Positions 8,702 to 18,777 of a DNA stretch of 64,000 nt are shown here, piece by piece. Numbering within the stretch: the first letter of the stretch is position 1; each line of letters starts with the position of its first letter. A program made the translations under genes and the position numbers. Source of the stretch: Sporosarcina limicola. GTDB lineage: Bacteria > Bacillota > Bacilli > Bacillales_A > Planococcaceae. Where the stretch lies: assembly GCF_014873855.1 (NCBI RefSeq), contig NZ_JADBEL010000020.1, forward strand, positions 1-64,000, in the 5' to 3' direction. Below the pieces are notes generated by a model. The model ran no database searches, was not told the DNA's origin, and saw only the letters and a list, made by a program, of their open reading frames with translations.

Positions 8702-9481
8702 TCACTTTCTGGCATTTGTTCTTCCTTCAAACAACCATTTAGCCCGATTTTCTATTACTTGAATAGCATTATCAAGGTATTCCATTAATTTATCATATTT
8801 ATTATCATCATAATATTCATTCGGCCCTGAAAATGGTGGTCGTAAATGGAATGCCTCCTGTAAATGATATTTGTCCATATTGTTATTAAGCCATAACAAC
8901 ATTTCAGAGTCTCTTCCATTTTGCAAATTTTTTAAATAGAACCATGGGTAATCATTGTTTTCTTTATAGGTTCCTTTCCCAAATATATGATTACCTTCTG
9001 AATCTGTATATGCATTATATCCCTTAGGTGCTGGCATAAGATTGGCAAAACAATACATTAAGTCAGAAAATCTATTAAACTTTACTTTTAATTCATCATA
9101 CCCATCAAATATTGTTTTCAAATTATCTAACATAACTTTTAATATGTCATGTCTGATTATCCACCCATTACCATTCTTGCAAAATGGATATACAGTACCT
9201 CCAATTTTTTTAAGTCTAAAAATACAAAAGGCTTTTAACGGGTTCAGTGCATTTAATATGGTATCCGCTTTATCAGGAATATGTTTCCCGTAGCGCAACA
9301 TGTAACAGTCCTTAATAATCGTACATGAATCTACCTCTATCGTATTTTGTATTCTATAATTAAGCATTAATTCAATAGCGTCAATTGCTAATACGTTTAA
9401 TGAAGGATTAATTATTGGTATCAAATTAATGTTATTATGTGTTGTCACAATATCTTCTACCGTTATACTTTCTATTTCCAT
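8702..9481 (-). CDS. Hypothetical protein, first gene of a broken two-gene operon
   Basis: 259 aa starting at an ATG with GGGAGG seven bases upstream. No signal peptide, membrane helix or nucleotide-binding motif is visible. The middle has an aromatic-rich stretch (FANLMPAPKGYNAY and YPWFYLKNLQ), and the C-terminus is helical with a Lys/Arg-rich end. I do not recognise the family. It lies 11 bases before a truncated SIR2-like gene on the same strand, among nuclease and defence-type genes. A partner role in a former defence operon is possible but is only context-based inference. Confidence 0.6.
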   Translation of the reverse strand: MEIESITVEDIVTTHNNINLIPIINPSLNVLAIDAIELMLNYRIQNTIEVDSCTIIKDCYMLRYGKHIPDKADTILNALNPLKAFCIFRLKKIGGTVYPFCKNGNGWIIRHDILKVMLDNLKTIFDGYDELKVKFNRFSDLMYCFANLMPAPKGYNAYTDSEGNHIFGKGTYKENNDYPWFYLKNLQNGRDSEMLLWLNNNMDKYHLQEAFHLRPPFSGPNEYYDDNKYDKLMEYLDNAIQVIENRAKWLFEGRTNARK

Positions 9482-9800
9482 ATTAATCCCTCCCTAAATA
9501 TCCATCTTGCCCACTTACCCTGTGACAGCCAATTCACAGTCACAACATACCTGCCATCCAATCCACAGCCTAAACTATACAGATAGTCAGCTTTGATATG
9601 TTCCACCAGAATTAAATCTGCAAGCAGTAAGCAGAAACATATCAACCATCTAAATCCTCAAAACCTCAGTAATACTGGGATTTTAAGCCCTTTATTTCTA
9701 CACCCTTGACATCAAACAGACCGTCTCAATATGGCTTAAGTGGATAGAATTGATGTTTTTATACAATTTTCGCCCCTTACCATATAGGGTACATGTCGAC
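9482..9800. other. Gap holding a possible RlmD C-terminal scar
   Basis: About 320 bases between two minus-strand genes. On the minus strand at 9739-9698 the frame LSHIETVCLMSRV ends in TAG. This resembles the C-terminal tail of many 23S rRNA uracil methyltransferases (RlmD/RumA). A VDMYP-like stretch lies just upstream at about 9795. The rest is non-coding. It may be a scar of an earlier integration at an rlmD gene. Confidence 0.3.
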
Positions 9801-10844
9801 TTAGATTTCATCTGGCCTACCACCGTATATGTGAACGGCATCATCCTCTATTATTGTTCGGTCAACATTATTAAAACAAGCCATTGTTGTGGAATTTAAC
9901 GTGTTCAGCTGTTGCACTTTTTGGTTTGATATTCCTAATTTAAAAATGTATGTGATGTCGCCAAACCAAGTAAGGCTACCGCATAATATCCATTGGTCAT
10001 TCTCTGGATACCACATATACCCGACAACATGTGCAGTTTCATTTGGCATTTCCACTGATGATACTGGACCTTTAGAATACCGAAACCAAAGCTCTTCTGA
10101 CCACTGACCGTACCTAATATACTCACGAATCAAATCAAAACTAGAATCAAGCACAAATTCTTTACCTCTCGAATGACACAAATAATTGAAAACAGTTTTA
10201 GCACATACCCTACGCATGAAGGAATCAATTTTCATTTCAATTATCGTCATAAATTCGGGTTCTTTATAGAAGTCTGTAATTGACTTCTCAAAGTAATTAT
10301 ACTTTCCAATAAGATATCCCTTTTCTTCTAGTTCCCGCTCTAAAAGTTCCCTATCAATCCCTGTGTTAATAATTGGTTGTTCCGCCTTCTTCAGCCTACT
10401 TTTCACTTCTTTTGTGGCATCAGGTAAATTTTCAAGTGTATAATAGATGTATTCATTTGCTTCAAGTGAACTAATTATACCTACCATTGGTTCAACTTCA
10501 AAGCGGATACGATAGGGGTTACTCGTATCTGTAAGCACATAAAATGGGAGACCCTTAAATACACCTTCGTTTCCAATTATTCGAATTCTACTATCAGTCA
10601 ATCTTCGACCATCCGACATTGGTTTATCGCGAAATTGCATACGTAGGAAACCCTCATAGGAATCAAGTGCAATTTTATCTTCTATCTGTCTACTAAAATA
10701 AGAATTACATTCCTGGCAGACTTGGAAATTGCTCAGAACAAACGCATCCTGATATGTCCCCATCATCCTTGGTACAACATGTTCTTTATTAAATTCTGAT
10801 TCATATTTTGTACGTAAACAATAAATACATTTATGCTTTTCCAT
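9801..10844 (-). CDS. HNH endonuclease-like protein
   Basis: 347 aa. The N-terminal 50 residues form an HNH_5-type zinc fold: CxxC at residues 6-9, EHVVP at 21-25 carrying the His of the active site, and CQECN at 43-47 with the second zinc pair and the Asn. The remaining 300 residues contain no domain I can name; they include a beta-rich stretch and the end YGGRPDEI. Standalone HNH proteins of this build occur often in defence islands and mobile elements. The nuclease assignment is from the motif; a defence role is inferred from the neighbours. Confidence 0.6.
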   Translation of the reverse strand: MEKHKCIYCLRTKYESEFNKEHVVPRMMGTYQDAFVLSNFQVCQECNSYFSRQIEDKIALDSYEGFLRMQFRDKPMSDGRRLTDSRIRIIGNEGVFKGLPFYVLTDTSNPYRIRFEVEPMVGIISSLEANEYIYYTLENLPDATKEVKSRLKKAEQPIINTGIDRELLERELEEKGYLIGKYNYFEKSITDFYKEPEFMTIIEMKIDSFMRRVCAKTVFNYLCHSRGKEFVLDSSFDLIREYIRYGQWSEELWFRYSKGPVSSVEMPNETAHVVGYMWYPENDQWILCGSLTWFGDITYIFKLGISNQKVQQLNTLNSTTMACFNNVDRTIIEDDAVHIYGGRPDEI

Positions 10845-11065
10845 TTTTCTATCTCCTATAACATAAACTTAGTGATATGATTTATTCAGTTATTTCACTA
10901 TTCCTATTTTCACTTTCAGTAATCATTTGAAATTGGTTGGAATCCAAGAAAAGTCATTTTCTGCAAGATCCCCCCCCCTCTTTATTGGTAGTCAATTAAT
11001 TTCGCGTACCCGTGCAGCAAACCATTCTGAATTCAATGTTGCACAGGTTTTTTTATTCCACACCA

Positions 11066-13033
11066 TCATCTATAATATAATGAGCTGGCCTCTTTATTCA
11101 CTATTGCCATTGCATTTTTAATCGCCATTGTCTCATAATATTGCGTAGCTGTTGGATAATCTTTAAAAACTACCGATTTACCAATTATCGAAAATACTTC
11201 TTGTTTAATTTCATTAATATTTACATTAAAAAATTCTTTTCTGTTATTTACCATATTAACTCTATTATCGTGAAGGGCATTATGCAAATGATTCTCCAGG
11301 CTAGGTGCATCATCGGTTAATATCATCGCATGTATATCGTATCCAAACGGTACTGATGCCGCACTTAGCTCTCTAATTCGATCTAGCGGCTCCAATCTCC
11401 TCGTCATGCCTATCTTATATACATCCTCGCCAAAAGCCCCGATATTAGATATTACATATACATACCCTGACTTTCCTATTTCCAGCCTATTGTTTACCTC
11501 TTCCCGCTTTTTATGAACTAAAGAAATATTGTCTTCAACTTCTTGAATTTGTGGTAGTAGATGGTCACTTTGGCCTTTTGATTTTGCATATTCGCCATTT
11601 AGTACTTTTAACTGTTTTTCTAACTCTTTTTCCCTGCTATTTAATTCATTGAATTTTTCTTGTATCTCTTTCTCAACTTGCTTTCGTTCCCTTTCTTCTT
11701 CCTTTAAGACCCGCAATGTTTCTTTTTCTTCCTGCTCAAATTCCAAACGTTCATACACCAATTGCATTTCTTCCAATTTCAATCTTAAATATCCGTCTTC
11801 AATACTCAAAGTGCTACGCTTGTTAAATTTATTTATCGTTTCAAATGACTTCCTTATTCGCTTCTCTGTGGCGATTATATTGGAGTATCTTAAGTTATGA
11901 ATCGCATTGTCACAATCAATATTAAACGATCGAATCATAGATTTCACATTGTCATTTGCTAGTTTGCGTCCCTCCCGTTCACTTCCATTTATTGTCCATG
12001 TAGTTCCTTCATAAACAACTTTCTTATTTTTGATCATCTCTTTCTGTTTTTCATTATTAAATTCTAATTCCTCTTTGTATTGTTCTGTGGTGAAAAAGTG
12101 AAATACATTTTTGTAAAACCCTACTTCTTGAAGTTGTAATTCCTCTCGCATAAAAATCACTTTTTTCTTTAATTCGGATATTTCTTTGAGTAATGATTCC
12201 TTTCGACTATACTCGTTATTAGCATTCCGTATGGCTGCTTCAAGCTTTAACAGCGTTGTTTTTTTGTTTTTTATTTCTTTTGTCAATCGGTTGGAGAGCT
12301 TAATTTCATTTTTCCTGACCTTCATATGAATCGTATTCGATTGTTTCAATACCGTTTCACTAATTTGCTGCAGTTCCAGTTGGTAACTCCTAATTTTCAT
12401 CAACTGGCTCAATTGTACGACTTGAGTACTTTTACATTTTGATTCAGTTTCATTAAGTATTAGCCTGTAATCTTCCAACCTTTTCTCCACATTACTTACC
12501 CCTTTTGTAAGTAAACCCAGCCTTTCTGTCCCAACTTCTATGCGATTCATTAAATCATCATTCAAGTCGCCATTTTTCATTACAGAATCTTTTAGTTGTT
12601 CCTCTTTTTTCATTAGGGCTTCCAGAACATTTTCATTTCCTTGGAGTACTTTAATAATCTCATTGGATTCAGCTAATTTCTTTTCTACATTATCTTTTTC
12701 TAATTTATATTTTGCCCCCGCTTCATCAATAGCTTGCCTATAATTCTTTAACTTTCCCTCCTCATTTCTTACTTCTTTCATAAGTAAATCCAGCTTCTCA
12801 GTCCCAACTTCTATACGATTCATTAAATCATCATTCAAGCCACCACTTTTCACCACAGAATCTTTTAATTGCTTCTCTTTTTTCGTAAGGACTTCTAGAA
12901 TAATTTCTTTTTCTTGAAGTGCTTTAATAATAGCAGTCGATTCTTCCAACTTTTTTTCTGTTGCATCTTTTTCAAACTTACATTCCAAAAGCTCATTTAA
13001 TAAATTTGTATACCTTTTCTTGCTCACAAACAT
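11066..13033 (-). CDS. Coiled-coil DUF4041 / T5orf172 (GIY-YIG-like) protein
   Basis: 655 aa. Residues 1-290 and 420-510 are long coiled coils. The first contains a tandem 91-residue duplication: residues 19-109 and 110-200 align, each with LNDDLMNRIEVGTE. Residues about 330-430 match the DUF4041 pattern (TWTINGSEREGRKLANDN). The C-terminus at about 515-620 is a T5orf172 domain, a GIY-YIG nuclease relative, with GYVYVISN and YKIGMTRR followed by a catalytic-type Glu (SLENHLHNAL). Such proteins occur in phages and in defence islands. The architecture suggests a coiled-coil sensor or scaffold joined to a nuclease; this is inference. Confidence 0.7.
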   Translation of the reverse strand: MFVSKKRYTNLLNELLECKFEKDATEKKLEESTAIIKALQEKEIILEVLTKKEKQLKDSVVKSGGLNDDLMNRIEVGTEKLDLLMKEVRNEEGKLKNYRQAIDEAGAKYKLEKDNVEKKLAESNEIIKVLQGNENVLEALMKKEEQLKDSVMKNGDLNDDLMNRIEVGTERLGLLTKGVSNVEKRLEDYRLILNETESKCKSTQVVQLSQLMKIRSYQLELQQISETVLKQSNTIHMKVRKNEIKLSNRLTKEIKNKKTTLLKLEAAIRNANNEYSRKESLLKEISELKKKVIFMREELQLQEVGFYKNVFHFFTTEQYKEELEFNNEKQKEMIKNKKVVYEGTTWTINGSEREGRKLANDNVKSMIRSFNIDCDNAIHNLRYSNIIATEKRIRKSFETINKFNKRSTLSIEDGYLRLKLEEMQLVYERLEFEQEEKETLRVLKEEERERKQVEKEIQEKFNELNSREKELEKQLKVLNGEYAKSKGQSDHLLPQIQEVEDNISLVHKKREEVNNRLEIGKSGYVYVISNIGAFGEDVYKIGMTRRLEPLDRIRELSAASVPFGYDIHAMILTDDAPSLENHLHNALHDNRVNMVNNRKEFFNVNINEIKQEVFSIIGKSVVFKDYPTATQYYETMAIKNAMAIVNKEASSLYYR

Positions 13034-13321
13034 AAATATTACCTCCCAATGTTCATTTTAATGTAAGTATAAATGCTGATTAGTGTGATTTTAATGCTTC
13101 TATGTAGCCAAGCTATACAAAATTCAATATTGTGCGGATACTAAAAAGGTAATGAATTCACATTATTCACTATTATACACCGCCGGGCATATTTAACCCA
13201 CCCTTCCAAACTATGTAGCCTTTCTATAGGCCCAATACAAAATTCCTATAAGACCATAGAATACTGCACGAAACAAACTATTCTGATTTCAACGTCGAAC
13301 AGATACTTTTTTAAAATCAGT

Positions 13322-13756
13322 TTTCTTAGATGACATGGTCTTAAAACTGGCTCTTGCGGGGCTATGTCTACCCTTTTTATCGTTACACCTCTGTCGTCAA
13401 GCATAAATGAAGGTGTTGCGGATTATCGTTCTACTGTGTGTTCAATTAGGCTTGGCTAATTGGAAGGCAATATGTGTGATAGTTAATACAGTTTGATTTT
13501 CCTCCTGGACGGCATTAACAGTCAAAAGATCTCGTACTGTAAAATACTCTTTGAATAGACTACTATCGAAATCAACAATATACTTAATTACCATTTCAGA
13601 CGATAAAGACCGAAATATTGCTCTTGAGGCGCTAGGTCTATCCTTTTTCAATCGTTACATCCGCGTCGTCAAGCATAAAAGGACGTGTTGCGAGCCATCG
13701 TACCAATTCATATTCGATCAAACTAGGCACATTGAGAGGAAATAATTGTGATAGTT
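13322..13756. repeat. Two diverged direct repeats of about 160 bp
   Basis: The block at about 13322-13484 recurs at about 13594-13756 (period about 271). Anchors are CTCTTGCGGGGCT/CTCTTGAGGCGCT, GTCGTCAAGCATAAA in both, and a terminal TGTGATAGTT in both. A third terminal motif, CAATATCTGTGATAGTTAA, occurs at about 13812. No convincing gene covers them. With the nearby replication-gene remnants they may belong to an origin or partition region. Confidence 0.55.
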
Positions 13757-13897
13757 TTCACTCGATTGTCCCTTTTTACAGTTATAATACGCAATATGTA
13801 TGACAATAAGCGCAATATCTGTGATAGTTAAAAACCTTTGATCTTTGACTTCCACACCCCCTCTTAAACAAACTACTATTATTGGTAATCCCACATT

Positions 13898-14059
13898 GTA
13901 TGCACATGTTAGGCACAACAAATGCACATTATATGTGAATATCAGCCACATATATTCTAGATAAAAAAAGATGACTACTAAGTTTAAATTATTTTTTCCG
14001 AAATGATGTGTATATGCAACACAACAAATACACAATCCATGTACATTTCAGTCACATGT
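13898..14059. repeat. Second direct-repeat pair, about 50 bp units
   Basis: A unit built on TATGCACATGTTAGGCACAA, AATGCACA and ATCAGCCACAT (13898-13953) recurs in diverged form at 14009-14059 (ACACAACAAATACACA, TTTCAGTCACATGT). The period is about 111. The units carry short palindromes (TGCACA, ACATGT), as replication iterons often do. Confidence 0.45.
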
Positions 14060-14760
14060 TTTGCACACGTCGACTAGCTCCTAACTTAAACACTTTTTGC
14101 GAGGCAAATTTATAAAATCACATAATGTATTCATTAGCCCCTCCCGTTTAGATTCATAATCCTTATCTGCCTTCCTCCTGCTTAATCGTTTTTGAGAAGC
14201 TACTAAAAGGCATTTCCAGTTACATGAGCCAACTTATCTTGAAGATATCATTTACTTTCTACTCTCATTTCTTATAATCTACCGAAAACCCTATAAGATT
14301 CCGTAATCTACAAACAAATAAACGGCTTTAAACCAACGTTTAAAGCCTTTTTTGCTGATATTATTGTGATAAATCCAAATATCAGCGCAATTGAACCCTT
14401 GATTTAATAGGCAGATAGAACAATGGATAAATAGGTATGAAAAAGTATGCAATAGGCGCTTAAAAACCGATTTAATAATAATAACCACTATTTACTTTTG
14501 CCGATACTCCAAAAAAAAGTTTGAGCTTCACTATTTTTTGATAGTAAGAATTTGATAGTTAGTAAGATATTCTTGTGTATCTATTCATACACCAACCCAA
14601 AATCCCCATTCAAGTGAAGGAGCTTGATCCGTGATATCAGATTCTTACCAAATCAATTGAAATTTTAGAACCGATTGATTTGGCAAGTATGCACAATTCC
14701 TATTGCACAACACACTTTTTCCAATTCCCCAACAAATATTTCCTCGTTTTCTTATCCAAC
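14060..14760. other. Gene-poor AT-rich stretch
   Basis: About 700 bases with no convincing coding sequence on either strand. It contains one strong terminator (14324-14353) and otherwise only AT-rich sequence. It separates the repeat region from the end of the split replication gene. Confidence 0.5.
14324..14353 (+). terminator. Strong Rho-independent terminator
   Basis: A perfect 10-bp stem, GGCTTTAAAC with GTTTAAAGCC, around a CAAC loop, followed by six T on the + strand. No + strand gene directly upstream is recognised, so it may end a lost gene or a small RNA. Confidence 0.75.
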
Positions 14761-15031
14761 TCAGGCTATTCTTTTTTCAATTTCTTTTTCACATTCTTCT
14801 TTATTTAAATAGTTACTTACTTCACTATCTAAGGTACCCAGAGGATTAGGCAATACATCCGGTACATGCTTCCAACGTACCGGAATAGTAATGGGATGCA
14901 TTTCAAGTTCTTTAAAGTTCTTTAACTTATTCCTAAACGTTCTGGGGCTCATAGATCTTTGGGGGGTAGTTAAGTCACCGCGTGTTACCATTCCAATAAA
15001 ACTCTCCAAACTCTTTTTTATTTCGCCGATT

Positions 15032-16095
15032 GTATAATTAAGCGAGACACCAAAAAAAGACATGTCGTGATACACTCAATTTATAACCTACGAAAGTTAA
15101 TAAAAGGAGAGTGCATCAGACATGTCCTACACCCATCTTACCCAAACAGAGCTGGTATTCATAGAAGAATATCATTCCTTTGGTCATTCTGGTCGAAAAA
15201 TAGCTAAAAAATTAAAGCGTGGTCATGAAACAATCTACCGAGTCATTAGACAGTTGAGGGATGGTTTTACGGTGCTTGAAGTTTACCTTCAGTATGAAAA
15301 GAATAAACAAAATTGCGGACGTAAGAACATCGAATTACCTGCTTCTGAAGTGGACTACATCAATGAAAAAGCACTTCAAGGTTGGACGCCTGACGTCATT
15401 ATAGGTCGAAAAGAAAAGCCTGTTTCCTGCAGTACGAGCACGCTTTATCGATTGTTTAAGTCGGGTGTGTTCAATAAAGAAATCCTCCCTATGAAGGGCA
15501 AACGCAAACCAAATGGTCATCAAGAAAAAAGAGGGAAACAAAATTTCAAGCGCAGCATTCTCGATCGAGACAATGAACATCCGAACTATCAAATAGAATT
15601 TGGACATCTCGAAGGTGACACAATCGTCGGGCATCAACATAAGAGCGCAATCATCACGCTAGTTGAGCGGGTAAGCAAGTGCATTATCGCCATTAAAACC
15701 GCTGGAAGAAAAGCAATCAATAGTGAAGAGGCATTCGATCAATGGTTCAACCAGCTATCGAAACACTTATTCAAATCAATTATTTTTGACTGTGGGAAAG
15801 AATTTTCCAATTGGAAAAGCATCAGTAATAATCACGATATAGACATTTATTTCGCTGATCCAGGAACACCTTCTCAAAGAGCTTTGAATGAGAATTCTAA
15901 CGGACTTTTACGTAAGAATGGATTACCCAAAGAAATGGATTTCCGTCCTGTCTTACAGGATTATATCTCTAGTGTTGTTTTACGTAGAAACCACATACCT
16001 AGAAAATCATTGAATTACCAGACGCCCATTGAGTGTTTCATGAGTCACATGGACGAACATGTTGATAAAGATATTTTGTCTCGCTTAATTTGACA
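15032..16095 (+). mobile_element. IS30-family insertion sequence
   Basis: A 14-bp perfect inverted repeat, AATTAAGCGAGACA at 15036-15049 and its complement at 16077-16090, brackets one transposase gene. Similarity extends outward to TTGT. The exact ends and target duplication are uncertain because the terminal bases resemble the flanks. It splits the replication gene. Confidence 0.8.
15122..16093 (+). CDS. IS30-family transposase
   Basis: 323 aa, intact. The N-terminal HTH (ELVFIEEYHSFGHSGRKIAK) binds the element ends. The DDE core is visible: first Asp in EGDTIVGHQH (about residue 167), second in IIFDCGKEF (about 222), and the Glu in RALNENSNGLLR (about 258). The stop codon lies at the outer edge of the right inverted repeat. 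It is transcribed against the interrupted replication gene. The complete frame and well-matched ends suggest a fairly recent insertion. Confidence 0.88.
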   Translation: MSYTHLTQTELVFIEEYHSFGHSGRKIAKKLKRGHETIYRVIRQLRDGFTVLEVYLQYEKNKQNCGRKNIELPASEVDYINEKALQGWTPDVIIGRKEKPVSCSTSTLYRLFKSGVFNKEILPMKGKRKPNGHQEKRGKQNFKRSILDRDNEHPNYQIEFGHLEGDTIVGHQHKSAIITLVERVSKCIIAIKTAGRKAINSEEAFDQWFNQLSKHLFKSIIFDCGKEFSNWKSISNNHDIDIYFADPGTPSQRALNENSNGLLRKNGLPKEMDFRPVLQDYISSVVLRRNHIPRKSLNYQTPIECFMSHMDEHVDKDILSRLI

Positions 16096-16876
16096 AACCA
16101 AGTTTGTAAAGAATGATGACTTCCATTTATCACCTTCACGGCATTTGCAAAGCGATAGAAATCCTGTGGGAGATAAGTTTCTAAGATATAAATCTTCATA
16201 TAATAAACAAACGACCAATAGCAAAAGTAATTGTCCAGCGTTCTCACTAATCCATTTGATTTTTTTCATAGTATAGTCGATCTACTAATAAAGCAACTTC
16301 GAATCTAAGAACATTTTTTTCATATGTTTCTACCTTTTCACCTTTAATAATCCTTTCAGCCATCTTATCGTAAATCATTGATTTGATAGATTTATTTTTG
16401 TGTTCAATTGTCGTACCATATTCCACAAATTCTCGTTTAACATTGAATCGTCCTAACTTTCTTTGTAGATGCCCTTTTTTCTGTAAAGATTTTTCGAACA
16501 GGTCTATATAGGCATCTCTGTGCTCCTTACTCTCAACAATAACGTCATAGCGGTAATCTATGCGCATTAGTCGATGCTTTTGAAATAGATTCTTATCACC
16601 AAAAAAACACTCGAATACGTTTTCCAATGTTTTCGTAACAAATGGAAAATCTGCATTAGTTATTTCACCACGGTTAAGCATAACTGGTAAATCTACGACA
16701 ATACTTGCATGCAATTTGTTGGTATATAACTGTTTAGCAATACATACCTCAACACCTTTGAAAATAGACCCAAAATTTCCGCATAATTCATATGTTTCGA
16801 TTCTATATTTTTCTTTCATGTAGTTCACATGCTGCACTTCCAAATCAGATATAATCCTGAATGTATGAATCATCAA

Positions 16877-17395
16877 CTTTCTCCTCCTCTTGATTAACTT
16901 AAAGGTATTGGTGTATATGACTTCGTTCGTCTTCTCCTTCCTATATCTCAGCTATATTTATTAGTTCTGACAACGAATCTAAATCGATTGTTGTTTTCGT
17001 ATGCTATCCCTCCTTTTCTAAGCCCATAACAAAATTAGTGTTGAACTACCTTCCAAGCACTTTATATGCAGCTTGTAAGACAATGAAAAAATAATGAACA
17101 GCACAAATTCTGCTACTCTCCTGTCCACTGACATCCTGAATCATAACTAAAATCCAATCGGCATCTAGCTGAAAACGGTTCTACACTGTCGAACAACAAA
17201 AAGGCCCTCATAATCGAAGGCCTTCACAACTCTTTTTACATAAGTTCACAAAACATAATGATGAAGGACTGTGTTCAACGTTGCCAAGTGACTCGAACAG
17301 ACTTCGGCAGATTTCGGTCCTAAAATACTTGTTTTTTTCTACAATACTCCATATAAAGCTTTTGCCATGAAAAGCTAGTGGAGGGGAAAATAATA
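16877..17395. other. Intergenic region upstream of the split replication gene
   Basis: About 520 bases between the divergent replication remnant and a 48-aa ORF. It holds one terminator-like hairpin (17211-17232) and otherwise no gene I can support. In an active element this would be the natural place for the promoter and origin. Confidence 0.4.
17211..17232. terminator. Short hairpin, possible terminator
   Basis: Arms AAGGCC and GGCCTT around a 10-base loop. The T-run is better on the minus strand (five T). No gene clearly ends here, so its use is unclear. Confidence 0.4.
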
Positions 17396-17542
17396 ATGAA
17401 GATTGAAAGAGTATTTACAGAAGATAGTAAACGTACGGTAGAAGATTTATTTAAGGAGTTTATTTCCAATCAGATAAACAATCTAGTGCAAGACTACAAA
17501 GAAGGCATACACAACAAAAAAGAGCAAACTAACGACTTGTAA
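17396..17542 (+). CDS. Small ORF upstream of the serine recombinase
   Basis: 48 aa starting MKIERVFTEDSKRTVEDLF, with GGAGGGG eight bases before the ATG. The sequence is acidic and helical, with no membrane segment. It sits about 160 bases before the recombinase start on the same strand. Short ORFs of this kind often precede large serine recombinases in Gram-positive mobile elements and may be excision or control factors, but I cannot name this one. The good ribosome site and complete frame support translation. Confidence 0.5.
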   Translation: MKIERVFTEDSKRTVEDLFKEFISNQINNLVQDYKEGIHNKKEQTNDL

Positions 17543-18777
17543 AAGCAAATCCCTAATTAATAAAAAGACCTTTCAGACTCCATACTGACGTTTACCAATA
17601 TCTCAAACTTGCTCGAACATATTTAGAACTTGCAATTTCTAAACTTTGTGTATGCTTGCCATTGAATCACAAATAGCATACGCATTTGGAGGGGATTATA
17701 TTGACTGGCTCACTTACAACAATCGAAGAGACACCACTTTCAGGAATGGGAATGGCATACGGAATTGACAATAAATTTACTGAAGACTACGATATGAGTA
17801 AGGTGAATACACGCACGCTCAATGATGAGGAGAAGAAAGTCATGAGATGCGTAGCTTTTATTCGAGTATCAACAAACAAAGACGAACAAAAGGATTCTTT
17901 AGTCAATCAGAAGCAAATGTATATAGATACGATCAAAAAAAACGGTTGGGAACTCTCCGACTTCTACTATGAAATCGAAAGTGGTCGCTATTCGGATCGT
18001 GATGAAATTAAGAGATTCTTAAATGATTTAAAAGAAAATAAGTTTGATGTTCTTTTAACAAAGGAAATATCCCGTATCTCCAGAAATTCATCTTTATCCT
18101 ACCTTATTCGTGATTCAATATCAGAAAAGCAGCTACATTGGGTTTCCTTGGATAACTCGATCAATACATTAATCGGTAATACCCAAATGTTTGGTTTACA
18201 TGTTTGGATGCATGAAAACGAATCCCGAACAACTGGAGAGCGCATCAAATCAGTTCTCGATATGAAAGCTAAAAACGGAGAATTTAATGGTTCGAATCCC
18301 CCGTATGGATACACGGTAAAAGATAAGAAGTTGTTTATTAACGATGACGAAACTCCACTAATCGTTAGACGAATATACCGTGAATATTTAGCTGGTAACG
18401 GACATGACGCTATTGCACGTGGTTTATATAACGAAAGCATTCCAACACCTTCAATGAAACAAGCTAGAAAAAATGCGAGCGATGAATGGCATGGATCTTC
18501 AATTCGCATTATTTTAGAAAATCCGCACTACACAGGAAGTCTTGTTCAATCTAGAACAAAAAGCGTTAGTATTACTTCCCGGAAAAGAGTTGCTAAAAAT
18601 CCAGATGAAATGATTATCGTTAAGGATACACATGAAGCGATTATTTCCCAAACGGATTTTGATCTTGTACAAAAAATAATACAATCCCGAAAAAGAATTA
18701 GACCACAAGCAAATACCCGACTCTTTTCAAATATCATTTATTGTGCTGATTGTGGAAGAGCTATGCATTACAAAAAG

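Larger units (their letters stand above)
14761..16876 (-). pseudogene. Phage/plasmid gene II/X-type replication protein, split by an IS30-family element
   Basis: Three minus-strand pieces form one gene. The first, 16876-16247, has MRIDYRYDVIVES, SMIYDKMAERI and VLRFEVALLVDRLYY, the pattern of gene II/X-type initiators of single-strand-replicating phages and plasmids. The second, about 16247-16096, continues with VRTLDNYF and LPQDFYRFANAVK after a frameshift. The third, about 15035-14761, holds the C-terminal part with FKELEMHPITIPVRW and a charged end. The IS sits between pieces two and three. The gene is inactive. It implies that the region once carried a replicating or integrating element. 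Confidence 0.6.

Noticed and set aside
13442-13651. 69-residue minus-strand frame as a gene
   Set aside because: It covers part of a repeat that recurs in non-coding form 271 bases away, has no good ribosome site and resembles no family.
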